Shown here: piece after piece, positions 11,547 through 19,128 of the stretch
How positions within the stretch are numbered: position 1 is the stretch's first letter
Layout of the letters: each line of letters opens with the position of its first letter
From: Planctomycetaceae bacterium
GTDB lineage: Bacteria; Planctomycetota; Planctomycetia; Pirellulales; PALSA-1355
Assembly: GCA_005773095.1 (NCBI GenBank)
Contig: SXHT01000206.1
Coordinates: 1-19,128, forward strand
Length of the DNA: 19,128 nt
Reading direction: 5' to 3'
The notes under the pieces: generated by a model
Told to the model about the DNA's origin: nothing
Database searches by the model: none
What the model saw: the letters and a program-made list of their open reading frames with translations, nothing else
Made by a program: the position numbers and the translations under genes

Positions 11547-13019
11547 GTGCAACAAGATTCCCCAACTCTTGGCCAGGCTGTGCGATGGGGAGCGTGGGCG
11601 GTCACCGGTTGTCACATCGGTTCGCAGATCGTTTCGTTTGCCACGCTGGCGGTTCTCTACCGTCTGCTCATGCCCGAAGACTTCGGCGTCTTTGCGATTG
11701 CGCTTCTTGTGATCAACTTCGCTCGCATTTTTGCCAGCTTCGGACTCGGAATTGCCAGCCTGCAAGACCGAGACTTATCCGACGAAGAACAAAGCGCGCT
11801 TTTCCACTATGGCATGCGGGTTGCCATACAGACAGCGGCGGTATTTGGACTGGTTTCGATTCCAATCGCCTGGTTCCTGGGAGAGTTTGCGCTGCGTGAT
11901 GCGCTGATACTGCCGATCCTCACATTACCGATTGCAGCGATCGGCGTGCAACATCAAGCGTTGCTGGAGCGGAAGATGCGCCTGGGCCGACTTGCGGTTT
12001 GCCGACTAATTGCCCAACTCGTCGGCGGTCTTGTGGCGATTGTGTTGGCGCTCAAAGGTTGGGGCATCTGGACTTTGGCGAGTCAGTTCGCCGTGGAAAA
12101 CACGGGCCTGGTCGTCCTGCTGTGGATCGCCGAACCTTGGCGGCCGTCGGGTAGGAACATCCGTAACCCCGACATTACCCGCTTCAAGAAATTCGGCGCC
12201 GCCTACACGTTAAGTAGTCTGGCGTTCTGGCTCACGCAAAACTTTGATACACTCATCGTCGGCTGGCTCGGCGGAAAATACGCCGTCGGTCTCTACAGCC
12301 AGGCCTTCAATCTGATCATGAAGCCGGTGCTGCTGGTGACCACGCCCGTGACCGCGGTCATGCTGCCAACCCTGGCTCGATCGCTTGGAGGCTCGCTCGA
12401 GAACCGGCGGTTGCTGGTTGGTTTCTATCGCTTTGTGGGGTTGATCTTGATTCCATGCAGCGTTGGCCTGTTTGTGTTTGCGGATGATGTGATGGTGCTA
12501 TTGGGCGGCGATCGATGGCGAGCCGCGGGCATCCTGCTTCGCGCCCTAGCGCCTGCCATTGCGGTGCAAGGTTTTACGAACATGGCTGGCAGCGTTTTCG
12601 CCGCGGAGGGCCGGGCCGACCGGCTGTTGGCTGGATCGGTCGTCATTGCCCTGTTGCTTTGCCAGGGCGTCGCGGCAGGCTGGTGGCTCGGCACACGGTT
12701 CGGACCGACCGATCTTGGCGGACCCTTGGGCGTTGCTGTGGCTTATAGCGCGGTATCGGCAGGCGTGATCTTCCTGCCGTATTTGTGCTTCTGTCTGGCG
12801 ACTGCCGGAGTGCCCACGCGCGACGTGCTGGCCGCGCTGTGGAAGCCAACCGTTGCGTCATTCGTGATGGGTGCGGCCGCTTGGACGGCGGCGGACGCGA
12901 CCGGGTCAACGCCCATCGTGCGGCTGACCGTGGGTATGCTCACGGGCGCGGCTGTTTACGGCGTCATTATGCGGCGCGAGATCCTTGCTCATCTAAGTTC
13001 TCAATTCGATTCGGCGTGA
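11547..13019 (+). CDS. Wzx-type oligosaccharide/lipopolysaccharide flippase
   Basis: The 490-residue protein is hydrophobic throughout, with about 12-14 membrane helices. It opens with AVRWGAWAVTGCHIGSQIVS and ATLAVLYRLLMPEDFGVFAI, the N-terminal signature of the polysaccharide-transport branch of the MOP superfamily (WzxC-like). Later blocks include FWLTQNFDTLIVGWLGG and AVGLYSQAFNLIMKPV, also typical. Such proteins move lipid-linked sugar units across the inner membrane. No glycosyltransferases are adjacent, so the substrate is unknown. The GTG at 11547 is used because the conserved protein starts directly after it; it has no clear Shine-Dalgarno. It could be co-transcribed with the upstream TadE-like gene. 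Confidence 0.88.
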   Translation: MQQDSPTLGQAVRWGAWAVTGCHIGSQIVSFATLAVLYRLLMPEDFGVFAIALLVINFARIFASFGLGIASLQDRDLSDEEQSALFHYGMRVAIQTAAVFGLVSIPIAWFLGEFALRDALILPILTLPIAAIGVQHQALLERKMRLGRLAVCRLIAQLVGGLVAIVLALKGWGIWTLASQFAVENTGLVVLLWIAEPWRPSGRNIRNPDITRFKKFGAAYTLSSLAFWLTQNFDTLIVGWLGGKYAVGLYSQAFNLIMKPVLLVTTPVTAVMLPTLARSLGGSLENRRLLVGFYRFVGLILIPCSVGLFVFADDVMVLLGGDRWRAAGILLRALAPAIAVQGFTNMAGSVFAAEGRADRLLAGSVVIALLLCQGVAAGWWLGTRFGPTDLGGPLGVAVAYSAVSAGVIFLPYLCFCLATAGVPTRDVLAALWKPTVASFVMGAAAWTAADATGSTPIVRLTVGMLTGAAVYGVIMRREILAHLSSQFDSA

Positions 13020-13027
13020 ACGGCACG

Positions 13028-13040
13028 TTCGTGTCACGAA
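13028..13040. other. 13-bp palindrome between the flippase and ald genes
   Basis: TTCGTG-T-CACGAA is a perfect 6-bp dyad around one base, 8 bp after the flippase stop and 115 bp before the ald start. It could be an operator or part of a weak terminator (no T-run). Confidence 0.25.
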
Positions 13041-13155
13041 ACGGTTCAGACGCTTCCTTGACGTAATACGCAGGTTGGATCTTGAAGCACCCTCCCCTGC
13101 GAATGGCCCGGCAGATTCCCTTGGCAATGGGCGGACGATTCGCGACAATGCCGAC

Positions 13156-14265
13156 ATGATCGTTGGCGTTACCAAGGAGATCAAGCGAGACGAGTACCGG
13201 GTGGCGATGCTGCCTGTCGGTGTCGAGGAGTTGGTGTGTGCCGGGCATCAGGTGCTGATCGAGGCGGGTGCGGGACTTGGTTCCGGCCTGCCCGATGCCG
13301 CCTATGCCGCGAACGGAGCGGAACTGGTGGAGTCGGCCGCCGAGGTGTTTTCGAGGGCCGACCTGGTGGTCAAGGTCAAGGAGCCACTTGCCGTTGAATG
13401 GCCCCTGCTACGACCTGGGCAGGTTGTGTTCACCTATTTTCACTTTGCCGCCGACCGCGCGCTGACGGAAGCCGTGCTCCAAAGCGGCTGCACGGCGGTG
13501 GCTTACGAAACGCTGCGCGACGAAGCGGGCCGGCTGCCGTTGCTCATGCCGATGAGCGAAGTGGCCGGTCGCATGAGCATTCAGGAGGGGGCCAAGTATT
13601 TGGAGCGTCCGCAGATGGGGCGTGGCATTTTGCTGGGGGGCGTGCCAGGCGTGGCGCCGGCGCACATTACCATCCTCGGCGGCGGAATTGTGGGAGCAAA
13701 CGCGGCCAAGGTGGCGGCCGGTTTTGGGGCGGATATCTGCTTGCTCGACATCAACATGGACCGCCTGCGATATCTCGACGACGTGATGCCGGCGAATGTC
13801 GATTGCTTATTCAGCGACCGCCACACCGTGCGCGAGCAACTACAGCGGGCCGATCTGGTGATCGGAGCAGTGCTGATCCCCGGCGCGAAGGCGCCGCGGC
13901 TGATCGAGCGTGATGATCTCAAGCTGATGAAGCCCGGCAGCGTGGTGATCGACGTGGCAATCGATCAAGGGGGCTGCCTGGCCACGAGCAGGCCCACCAC
14001 GCATAGCGAGCCGACGTATATCGTGGACGACGTGGTGCACTACTGCGTGACCAACATGCCCGGCGCGGTTGGGCGCACCAGCACGTACGCGCTGTGCAAT
14101 GTGACTTTGCCCTGGGCACTGCTGATCGCCAATCGCGGCATCGAGCGCGCCGCGGCGGAGTTCAAGCCAGTTGCCCGGTCCATCAACATCATGTCGCAGG
14201 AAGTCACCTGTGCTGCCGTAGCCAGGTCGTTCGGGATGCCCTACAACCCACGATTTGAGGTCTAG
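13156..14265 (+). CDS. ald: Alanine dehydrogenase
   Basis: The enzyme interconverts L-alanine with pyruvate and ammonia using NAD. The 369-residue product has the family length and keeps the active-site residues at the same numbers as the well-studied Mycobacterium enzyme: R15 (RDEYRVAMLP), K75 (VKVKEPL), H96 (FTYFHFAAD) and D270 (VIDVAIDQGG). The NAD-binding loop GGGIVGANAAKVAAGFGAD (175-193) and D198 complete the Rossmann fold. The ATG at 13156 is preferred because MIVGVTKEIKRDEYRVAM is the universal start of the family; the frame is open from a TTG at 13075, but that extension is not protein-like. There is no strong Shine-Dalgarno. It is followed after 20 bp by a repeat element, then mtnA. 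Confidence 0.96.
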   Translation: MIVGVTKEIKRDEYRVAMLPVGVEELVCAGHQVLIEAGAGLGSGLPDAAYAANGAELVESAAEVFSRADLVVKVKEPLAVEWPLLRPGQVVFTYFHFAADRALTEAVLQSGCTAVAYETLRDEAGRLPLLMPMSEVAGRMSIQEGAKYLERPQMGRGILLGGVPGVAPAHITILGGGIVGANAAKVAAGFGADICLLDINMDRLRYLDDVMPANVDCLFSDRHTVREQLQRADLVIGAVLIPGAKAPRLIERDDLKLMKPGSVVIDVAIDQGGCLATSRPTTHSEPTYIVDDVVHYCVTNMPGAVGRTSTYALCNVTLPWALLIANRGIERAAAEFKPVARSINIMSQEVTCAAVARSFGMPYNPRFEV

Positions 14266-14285
14266 CGCCTTCCCAAGGCAGCGCG

Positions 14286-14406
14286 TAAACGTTCATGGGC
14301 CGGGGACGGGCTCCTTTTCCCGGCGAATTCGCGAGAGGCGCATCGTCTTGTTGGGGGGTTGCCCGACGTGGCCCCGGGAAAATGTGCCCCTTCTCTTCGA
14401 GTGAAC
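14286..14406 (-). repeat. Dispersed inverted-repeat element, copy 5, abutting the mtnA start
   Basis: Inverted copy of the family: on the plus strand it begins TAAACGTTCATGGGCC (14 of 16 against the terminal repeat) and ends with GTGAAC (14401-14406), the remnant of the other terminal repeat. Between them are CGGGGACGGGCTCCTTTTCC and the GGCGAATTCGCG block. The last base is two bases before the mtnA ATG at 14409, so the whole mtnA ribosome-binding region lies in the element. An in-frame ATG inside the element (14295) would add 38 element-encoded residues. Confidence 0.85.
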
Positions 14407-14408
14407 AG

Positions 14409-15479
14409 ATGATGCAGTCAACCTTGCCAAAAATCGTCCCCCCGACGCTGGAATGGATCGGCGATGTTGCCGGCCATTTGCGTCTGATCGACCAGACGCT
14501 GCTGCCAACAGAAGTGAGATTCCGCGACTGCCACGACCTGCCCACGGTTTGGGAAGCCATCAAGAGCTTGCGCGTCCGCGGGGCGCCGGCAATCGGAATT
14601 GCCGCCGCCTACGGCGTGGTCATCGGAGTGCGGCACCCCACGGACTCCAGGGACAGTTGCATCGACCTCGCGTGTGAAGCGGTCGATTATCTGGCCACCA
14701 GCCGCCCCACGGCGGTCAACTTGTTTTGGGCGCTGGAGCGCATGAAAACGCGCGCATTGGAACTGCGCGACTGCAAGGACGGCGTGGAATTCAAGTCGGA
14801 GCTGCTCGCCGAAGCCAGGGCAATTCATGACGAAGACCGCCAGATGTGCCGCGCCATCGGTCGGTATGGCGCCGAGCTCTTGCAGGACAATTGGGGTCTG
14901 CTCACGCATTGCAACGCGGGCGGATTGGCCACTTCGGAGTACGGTCCGGCGCTGGCCGTCTTTTACTCCGCGCACGACAGCGGCAAACGACTGCGCGTGT
15001 TCGCCGACGAAACACGGCCGCTCTTGCAAGGCGCCCGGCTTACTGCCTGGGAGCTTCAGCAGCACGGTCTCAACGTAACGCTGATCTGCGATTCGATGGC
15101 CGCCAAAGTGATGAGCGAAGGCCGCATCCAGGCGGTGGTGGTCGGGGCCGACCGGATCGCGGCCAATGGCGACGCGGCAAACAAGATTGGCACCTACGGC
15201 GTCGCCGTGCTGGCGGCCGCGCACAATATCCCATTCTACGTGGCGGCGCCATCGACCACCTTCGATTTATCCATCGCCAGTGGCGATGATATCCCCATTG
15301 AAGAACGCGACCCGCGCGAGATCACCCACGCCTTCGGCCGCGAAACGGCGCCGGAAGGAATCAAAGTCTACAATCCTGCATTCGACGTAACCCCGGCACG
15401 ATTGATCCGCGCTCTGATTACCGAGCGCGGCGTGATCGATCCAGTTACGCCAGCGCAAATTTCCAAGGTTCTTGGCTAA
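14409..15479 (+). CDS. mtnA: S-methyl-5-thioribose-1-phosphate isomerase
   Basis: MtnA converts methylthioribose-1-phosphate to methylthioribulose-1-phosphate in the methionine salvage pathway. The 356-residue protein has all family blocks: LRVRGAPAIGIAAAYG (54-69), THCNAGGLATSEYG (166-179) with catalytic C168, FADETRPLLQGARLTAWEL (198-216), VVGADRIAANGDAANKIGTYG (244-264) with catalytic D248, and IEERDPREI. The ATG at 14409 (or 14412) is preferred: the frame is open to an ATG at 14295, but those 38 codons are repeat sequence and give no family similarity. No Shine-Dalgarno lies before it. No other salvage gene (mtnK, mtnB, mtnP) is adjacent. The same fold is shared with eIF2B-like proteins, but the residue pattern is specific to MtnA. 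Confidence 0.96.
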   Translation: MMQSTLPKIVPPTLEWIGDVAGHLRLIDQTLLPTEVRFRDCHDLPTVWEAIKSLRVRGAPAIGIAAAYGVVIGVRHPTDSRDSCIDLACEAVDYLATSRPTAVNLFWALERMKTRALELRDCKDGVEFKSELLAEARAIHDEDRQMCRAIGRYGAELLQDNWGLLTHCNAGGLATSEYGPALAVFYSAHDSGKRLRVFADETRPLLQGARLTAWELQQHGLNVTLICDSMAAKVMSEGRIQAVVVGADRIAANGDAANKIGTYGVAVLAAAHNIPFYVAAPSTTFDLSIASGDDIPIEERDPREITHAFGRETAPEGIKVYNPAFDVTPARLIRALITERGVIDPVTPAQISKVLG

Positions 15480-15563
15480 GTTGCTTGCAAAGCACTCGTC
15501 GAATGGAATTCCCCCGACGGCAATGAATGCTTTCCATGGCGGTGGCGATTGTCGGACCGTGCT

Positions 15564-15596
15564 GGGCCCGCGGTGACGAGGACGCAGGGCGGGCCC
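15564..15596. terminator. 8-bp dyad between the converging mtnA and permease genes
   Basis: GGGCCCGC (15564-15571) pairs with GCGGGCCC (15589-15596) across a 17-nt loop. It sits in the 188-bp gap between two converging genes, where a terminator is expected, but no T-run follows on either strand, so it is at most a weak or Rho-assisted end. Confidence 0.3.
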
Positions 15597-15667
15597 GGTA
15601 TCAAGCGCCACCGGGGGCGGACGCAGATCCCCTACACCGCACTCTTCGATCCACACAAGCTGTGCTG

Positions 15668-17851
15668 CTATTTCGATCCCGCGGGTCGTTCGGCCAGGTT
15701 CCATCCGGCGCGCCCAGAAGGTTGAGTATGCAACAGCAACCACACACCAAGCCCCGCAACGACTGCGGCGCCGATCAGCCAGTTGTAGGGAAGATGCGTT
15801 CCCTCTTGAATTCCCCAACCGCGCAGGGTGAGTTGTTCTTGGTAATAAGCCACGAGCAGCAGCAATCCATTGTGGATCGAATGCAGAACGACGCCGGGCC
15901 AAATGCTGCCGCTGCGGACGGCAATCCAACCCAGTACGATGCCCAGGATCGTCGTCGGTAGGAATCTTTCGAGCAAGAGTCTGTCCGTAACAATCACGTG
16001 AAACAGGCCAAAGATCGCTGCGGATGCGAACACCGCAAGCCGCGTACTCTGTCGCGTCCGTAATGCGCTTAGCAGAAACCCGCGAAAGAACAGTTCTTCA
16101 GCAAGTGCGGGGGTCAGTGCCAGGCAGAGTAAGACCCACGCGGGAGAAAGCTGTCGCCATTGAGCAAGCATCTGGCTGACGCGGCTGATCTGCTCATGAC
16201 TGATGGTAAACCATCCTCGCTCGTGTTGCCGCAGGACCAATTCATGGGCGAACGGCCACGAAGAAACGCCCAACAGCAGCGCGGCCGCGATTGCCAGAAG
16301 CGGCGGCTTCCCGAGCCCCAGCCCGCTGGTCAGACGAACGCCAGACCACTTTGCCACGGTTACGGGCACGATCGCAAAGATGACCAGAGTGGCCAGCGCT
16401 GCAAGGCCAAGTTGCATGCCAATCCGGGTGGTTTCCTGACGAGCGATAAGATTGCTGACCAGTATGAAGACCGGCGAAATCGCCGCGAGTGTAAGCAAAG
16501 CATTGCCCAACGTGGGGGCCTCTCTCAGATCGCGCGCCGGCTGAAACGTTTCCGACCAACTGCCGGGAGAACCATACAGCACGGCGTCCGAGCCGAAGAG
16601 CCGTGCGGCCACCATGATGGCCACAAGCGCGTACAGCAAGGTCGAGCCAAGTACCAGGAGGGACAACCACGGCGAGGCGTTATATTCGAACATATCGCGT
16701 GCCAAGAGCACGATATTTGCCAGTGGTGTAATCGCCAAAATGGGGGTTAACCGCACGTCGTTAATCATGGTGAAGATGCCCGGGGCGGTGGCGGCCAGCA
16801 TGAGCGGCACCAGGTATGCCTGCGCCTCCTTAAAACTGCGTGCAAAGCTGGTCAGTGCTAAGAGCACGGCGCTAAAGAACGCGGCGAAGAGCAGCAGCAG
16901 CCCGCAGAACTCAATTGCCAACTCAGCCGTCAACCCGCGCTCGCCAAAGAGCTGCTTGCCAAGCCCAATGCTGGCGACGGTCACAGCCATGGCGGCGCAG
17001 TTGACGACTGCCGTCAGCATGGCCACCGTTACCACGGCCACGTACTTGGCGATCAGCAAACCGAGTCTTGGCACCGGTGCAGCGATCAGCATCTCGAGCG
17101 TGCCTCGCTCGCGCTCGCCCGCGGTGAGGTCAATTGCCGGGTAAACGGCGCCGGTGATGGTTGTCAGAATGAGCACGAATGGCACGAGGGCGGCCAGCGG
17201 AAAAAACACCTCGGAACTTTCGGCATCGACCCGCACGCGCACTGCATCGACGGGCTGCATGCGTCCTTGTACGCCTGCCTGTTCGAGTCGGATCAGCAAG
17301 ACCTTCTCGTTAAGGAGTGCCAGTCGGCGTTCGACCAGATCCACGGCCTCGCGGCTGCGTGCCCCTTCCGGATCGAAGAGCAATTCCGCATCGATGGCCC
17401 ACGTATCCAGGGACGACCATTGGAACTTCTCGCGCCGTCGAATTCGCACGCCGACGTCCATCTCGCGGCTGGCTACTGCATCGGAGGGATTCTCCACGAT
17501 GAATAAATCGAACTGCGGCAATTTGAATTTCCGGTGCATCGCGCGGTGGCCTGCTTCAGACGGATCATCGTCTTGTGCGACCATTGCCTCCCCCATGCTC
17601 AGGTACTCGACCAACAATCGCGCATCGGTCTCGTTCGTGAATCCAAGCCGAAACGTGCGTTCGGCAGGAGCCGGCATGGTCGTCAGCACAAACCGCTGAA
17701 ATGCGATGCTCAAAAGCGGATAGACCAGGAGCGGCATCACCACGAGCGTGATGATCGTCCGGCGGTCGCGTAGCGTCTCCCGCAACTCTTTGCGCGCCAG
17801 TCGTGCCACGCGCGCCGGCAGCGTATTGCGATTGGCAGTCGATGCGCTCAT
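15668..17851 (-). CDS. ABC-2 transporter permease fused to a CPBP intramembrane protease
   Basis: The 727-residue protein joins two membrane modules. The N-terminal half is a NatB-like ABC-2 permease: a first helix TIITLVVMPLLVYPLLSIAF, a large extracytoplasmic domain (about 55-240), then helices around the hallmark AGERERGTLEMLIAAPVPR. The C-terminal part is a CPBP (CAAX protease/Rce1-like) domain with EELFFRG (E585, E586, R590), FGLFH (H618) and LHSIHNG (H657, N661), so the expected catalytic residues are present. The ATG at 17851 overlaps the ATPase stop by four bases (ATGA), implying translational coupling. The fusion is known in planctomycetes and other bacteria; what is exported and whether the protease acts on it are unknown. 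The Na+ or drug export role of NatAB is only a family analogy. Confidence 0.92.
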   Translation of the reverse strand: MSASTANRNTLPARVARLARKELRETLRDRRTIITLVVMPLLVYPLLSIAFQRFVLTTMPAPAERTFRLGFTNETDARLLVEYLSMGEAMVAQDDDPSEAGHRAMHRKFKLPQFDLFIVENPSDAVASREMDVGVRIRRREKFQWSSLDTWAIDAELLFDPEGARSREAVDLVERRLALLNEKVLLIRLEQAGVQGRMQPVDAVRVRVDAESSEVFFPLAALVPFVLILTTITGAVYPAIDLTAGERERGTLEMLIAAPVPRLGLLIAKYVAVVTVAMLTAVVNCAAMAVTVASIGLGKQLFGERGLTAELAIEFCGLLLLFAAFFSAVLLALTSFARSFKEAQAYLVPLMLAATAPGIFTMINDVRLTPILAITPLANIVLLARDMFEYNASPWLSLLVLGSTLLYALVAIMVAARLFGSDAVLYGSPGSWSETFQPARDLREAPTLGNALLTLAAISPVFILVSNLIARQETTRIGMQLGLAALATLVIFAIVPVTVAKWSGVRLTSGLGLGKPPLLAIAAALLLGVSSWPFAHELVLRQHERGWFTISHEQISRVSQMLAQWRQLSPAWVLLCLALTPALAEELFFRGFLLSALRTRQSTRLAVFASAAIFGLFHVIVTDRLLLERFLPTTILGIVLGWIAVRSGSIWPGVVLHSIHNGLLLLVAYYQEQLTLRGWGIQEGTHLPYNWLIGAAVVAGLGVWLLLHTQPSGRAGWNLAERPAGSK

Positions 17852-18615
17852 GCTGCGCCCTCGCGGGTGGCCGGCGGAACCGAGGAAAACGCCGGCGCCT
17901 CCTGCAAGAACATCTCCACCAGCGACTGGCAACGGGTAGCCGCCTGAAGCGACGCGAAGTCTCCCTCGCGCATCAACCTGCCCCGGTGCATCAAGCCAAA
18001 ACGGTCGCAGAGTCGCTGTGCTTCATCGAGTTGATGCGTGCTTACAATCACCGCCTTGCCTTGCGAGCGAAGGTGGGACACGTACTCAAAGATTACCTGG
18101 CTGCCAAAAACGTCAAGACCCCGTGTCGGTTCGTCGAGCAGCATCACCGGTGGATCGTGGATCAACGCCCGTACAAGATGCACGCGCTGCTGCTGGCCGC
18201 TCGAGAGTGTGGAACAACGTTGATCGAGGAACTGCAGCGTGTCGAACACTCGGCTTAATTCCTCCAGCCGAACGGCCGCGTCGTGGGGTGCGATTCCGTA
18301 AAGGTCGGCAAAAAACAGCACCAGTTCCCGCGGCGTCAGCCACGGATACAGTCCGGCGCTGGCCGAGACGAATCCCACCCGGCGTTTCACCTCGTCGCCG
18401 CTTTCGGAGGAGCGAAATCCAGCCACTTCGGCAAAACCGCTGTCGGAACTCAAGAGCCCAAGAATCATTCGCAGGGTGGTGGTTTTGCCAGCGCCGTTGG
18501 GCCCAAGCAATCCGTAGACTTCACCACCGGCCACCACGAACGAGAGATCGTTAACGGCGACGATCTCGCCTTGCCGCGTGGGAAACCGTTTCGACAAACC
18601 TGCAACGCGAATCAT
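17848..18615 (-). CDS. ABC transporter ATP-binding protein, NatA-like
   Basis: The 255-residue cytoplasmic ATPase energises the permease encoded next. It has the Walker A motif GPNGAGKTT (38-46), the signature LSSGQQQR (137-144), Walker B VMLLDEP (157-163) with the catalytic glutamate E162, the D-loop RGLD and the switch histidine H194 in VSTHQ. The region where a Q-loop glutamine is expected reads GFVSASAGLYPWLT, as in NatA-like exporters. The ATG at 18615 is followed by MIRVAGLSKRFPTRQGEIVAVNDL, a normal start. It begins five bases after the MmgE/PrpD stop and overlaps the permease start by four bases, so the three genes look like one operon. Confidence 0.94.
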   Translation of the reverse strand: MIRVAGLSKRFPTRQGEIVAVNDLSFVVAGGEVYGLLGPNGAGKTTTLRMILGLLSSDSGFAEVAGFRSSESGDEVKRRVGFVSASAGLYPWLTPRELVLFFADLYGIAPHDAAVRLEELSRVFDTLQFLDQRCSTLSSGQQQRVHLVRALIHDPPVMLLDEPTRGLDVFGSQVIFEYVSHLRSQGKAVIVSTHQLDEAQRLCDRFGLMHRGRLMREGDFASLQAATRCQSLVEMFLQEAPAFSSVPPATREGAA

Positions 18616-18620
18616 ACGTT

Positions 18621-19128
18621 CTAAAGGCCCCGGATTTCAAAGTCGTAAAGGCTGGCGATCTCCATCGGCGATTTGCCTTCCAAGGAAAATCGGCGGGCAA
18701 GTTCCTGGGGGTTTGCAACCGCAAGCCCTGCCAGCACGTGAAATTTGTGCGCCAACAGTTCTTCAAGCCTTGCGTCGGTATTGCGAGCGTGTCCTGCGGG
18801 ATACATCACCAAACCGCTGGAAACTCGGCCGAGGGTGGCATGTTCGATTTCAACGGTGGTGGGAATTCCATCCGGGTACCTGGCGTCGTAATCAGGGCCC
18901 CCGTGACGAAACTCAATGCGATGCATCAAGGAGCGCGTCAGTGGATCAAACAGTGCGATTTCGTCGTAATCGGCCGGCAGAAGCATCAGCTCCTTCCAAC
19001 CCACCTGCCGATTCTGCAATGCCTTTCGCAGCAGCGTGGCGATGATGTAAACCATCGAGTGGTCTGCGCTTTGCCGCGTGCGCGGATCGCGCTTGGCGGG
19101 ATCGCCGATGATGCTGAAGGCTGGTTCG
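18621..19128 (-). CDS. MmgE/PrpD-family protein, C-terminal part (runs off the window)
   Basis: The frame is open to the window edge and gives the last 168 residues. The blocks TRQSADHSMVYIIATLLRKA, IEFRHGGPDYDARYPDGIPT and SSGLVMYPAGHARNTDARLE match the C-terminal half of the MmgE/PrpD superfamily, which includes 2-methylcitrate dehydratase, iminodisuccinate epimerase and cis-aconitate decarboxylase. The particular substrate cannot be told from this half. An internal ATG (19055) is not the start, because the conserved ADHS motif lies directly upstream in the same frame. Its stop lies five bases before the ABC ATPase start, an odd partner for a metabolic enzyme; no prpB or prpC is visible. 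The missing N-terminus lies beyond the right edge. Confidence 0.85.
   Translation of the reverse strand, partial: EPAFSIIGDPAKRDPRTRQSADHSMVYIIATLLRKALQNRQVGWKELMLLPADYDEIALFDPLTRSLMHRIEFRHGGPDYDARYPDGIPTTVEIEHATLGRVSSGLVMYPAGHARNTDARLEELLAHKFHVLAGLAVANPQELARRFSLEGKSPMEIASLYDFEIRGL

Noticed and set aside
13075..13155. N-terminal extension of alanine dehydrogenase from a TTG
   Set aside because: Family members start at MIVGVTKEIK, and active-site numbering matches exactly from the ATG at 13156.
14295..14408. N-terminal extension of mtnA
   Set aside because: The codons are repeat-element sequence and have no similarity to MtnA N-termini.
16614..17699. Plus-strand open frames of about 180 codons antisense to the permease gene
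   Set aside because: The opposite strand encodes a complete ABC-2/CPBP protein; these Ser/Arg-rich frames are its shadows.

Overview
The window looks like chromosomal DNA from a GC-rich planctomycete, most likely a Pirellulales relative. The best markers are a BBP7-type outer-membrane beta-barrel gene (a family centred on Planctomycetota), a DapL-type aminotransferase, an ABC-2 permease fused to a CPBP protease, and many short inverted-repeat elements in the gaps between genes. Most genes are ordinary housekeeping or cell-envelope genes. No rRNA, tRNA, CRISPR array, prophage or intact transposase was seen.

Layout. The 5' end of tsaD (minus strand, cut by the window edge) and rplU diverge around a 415-bp gap filled by two copies of a dispersed repeat. 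rplU converges with a Uma2-family nuclease-like gene. Next come a class II fructose-bisphosphate aldolase (minus strand, strong Shine-Dalgarno) and a probable small membrane protein upstream of it. On the plus strand follow an HDOD-domain gene, a repeat-rich gap and a TPR gene whose GTG start abuts three palindromes. The TPR gene converges with the BBP7 gene at a clear bidirectional terminator (5253-5286). A parA-like ATPase and a diacylglycerol/undecaprenol kinase gene lie on the minus strand, separated by a repeat element. The plus strand then carries a DapL-like aminotransferase, a TadE-like membrane protein, a Wzx-type flippase, alanine dehydrogenase (ald) and methylthioribose-1-phosphate isomerase (mtnA). 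The right end is a compact minus-strand cluster: the 3' part of a MmgE/PrpD-family gene, an ABC ATPase (5-bp gap) and the permease/CPBP fusion (4-bp overlap).

The most notable non-coding structure is a family of about 100-135-bp inverted-repeat, MITE/REP-like elements: five copies at 257-353, 407-528, 8222-8355, 9122-9242 and, inverted, 14286-14406. The 8222-8355 copy appears complete. It has perfect 16-bp terminal inverted repeats and is bracketed by an 11-bp direct repeat. An inner hairpin shows one paired base change between copies. The 14286-14406 copy ends two bases before the mtnA start codon. Several other hairpin-rich sequences occupy the remaining gaps.

How the genes relate. The envelope theme recurs (BBP7, lipid kinase, flippase, DapL for diaminopimelate, ABC exporter), but apart from the right-end cluster most genes look individually transcribed. 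Family calls rest on motifs read by eye; no database search was possible.
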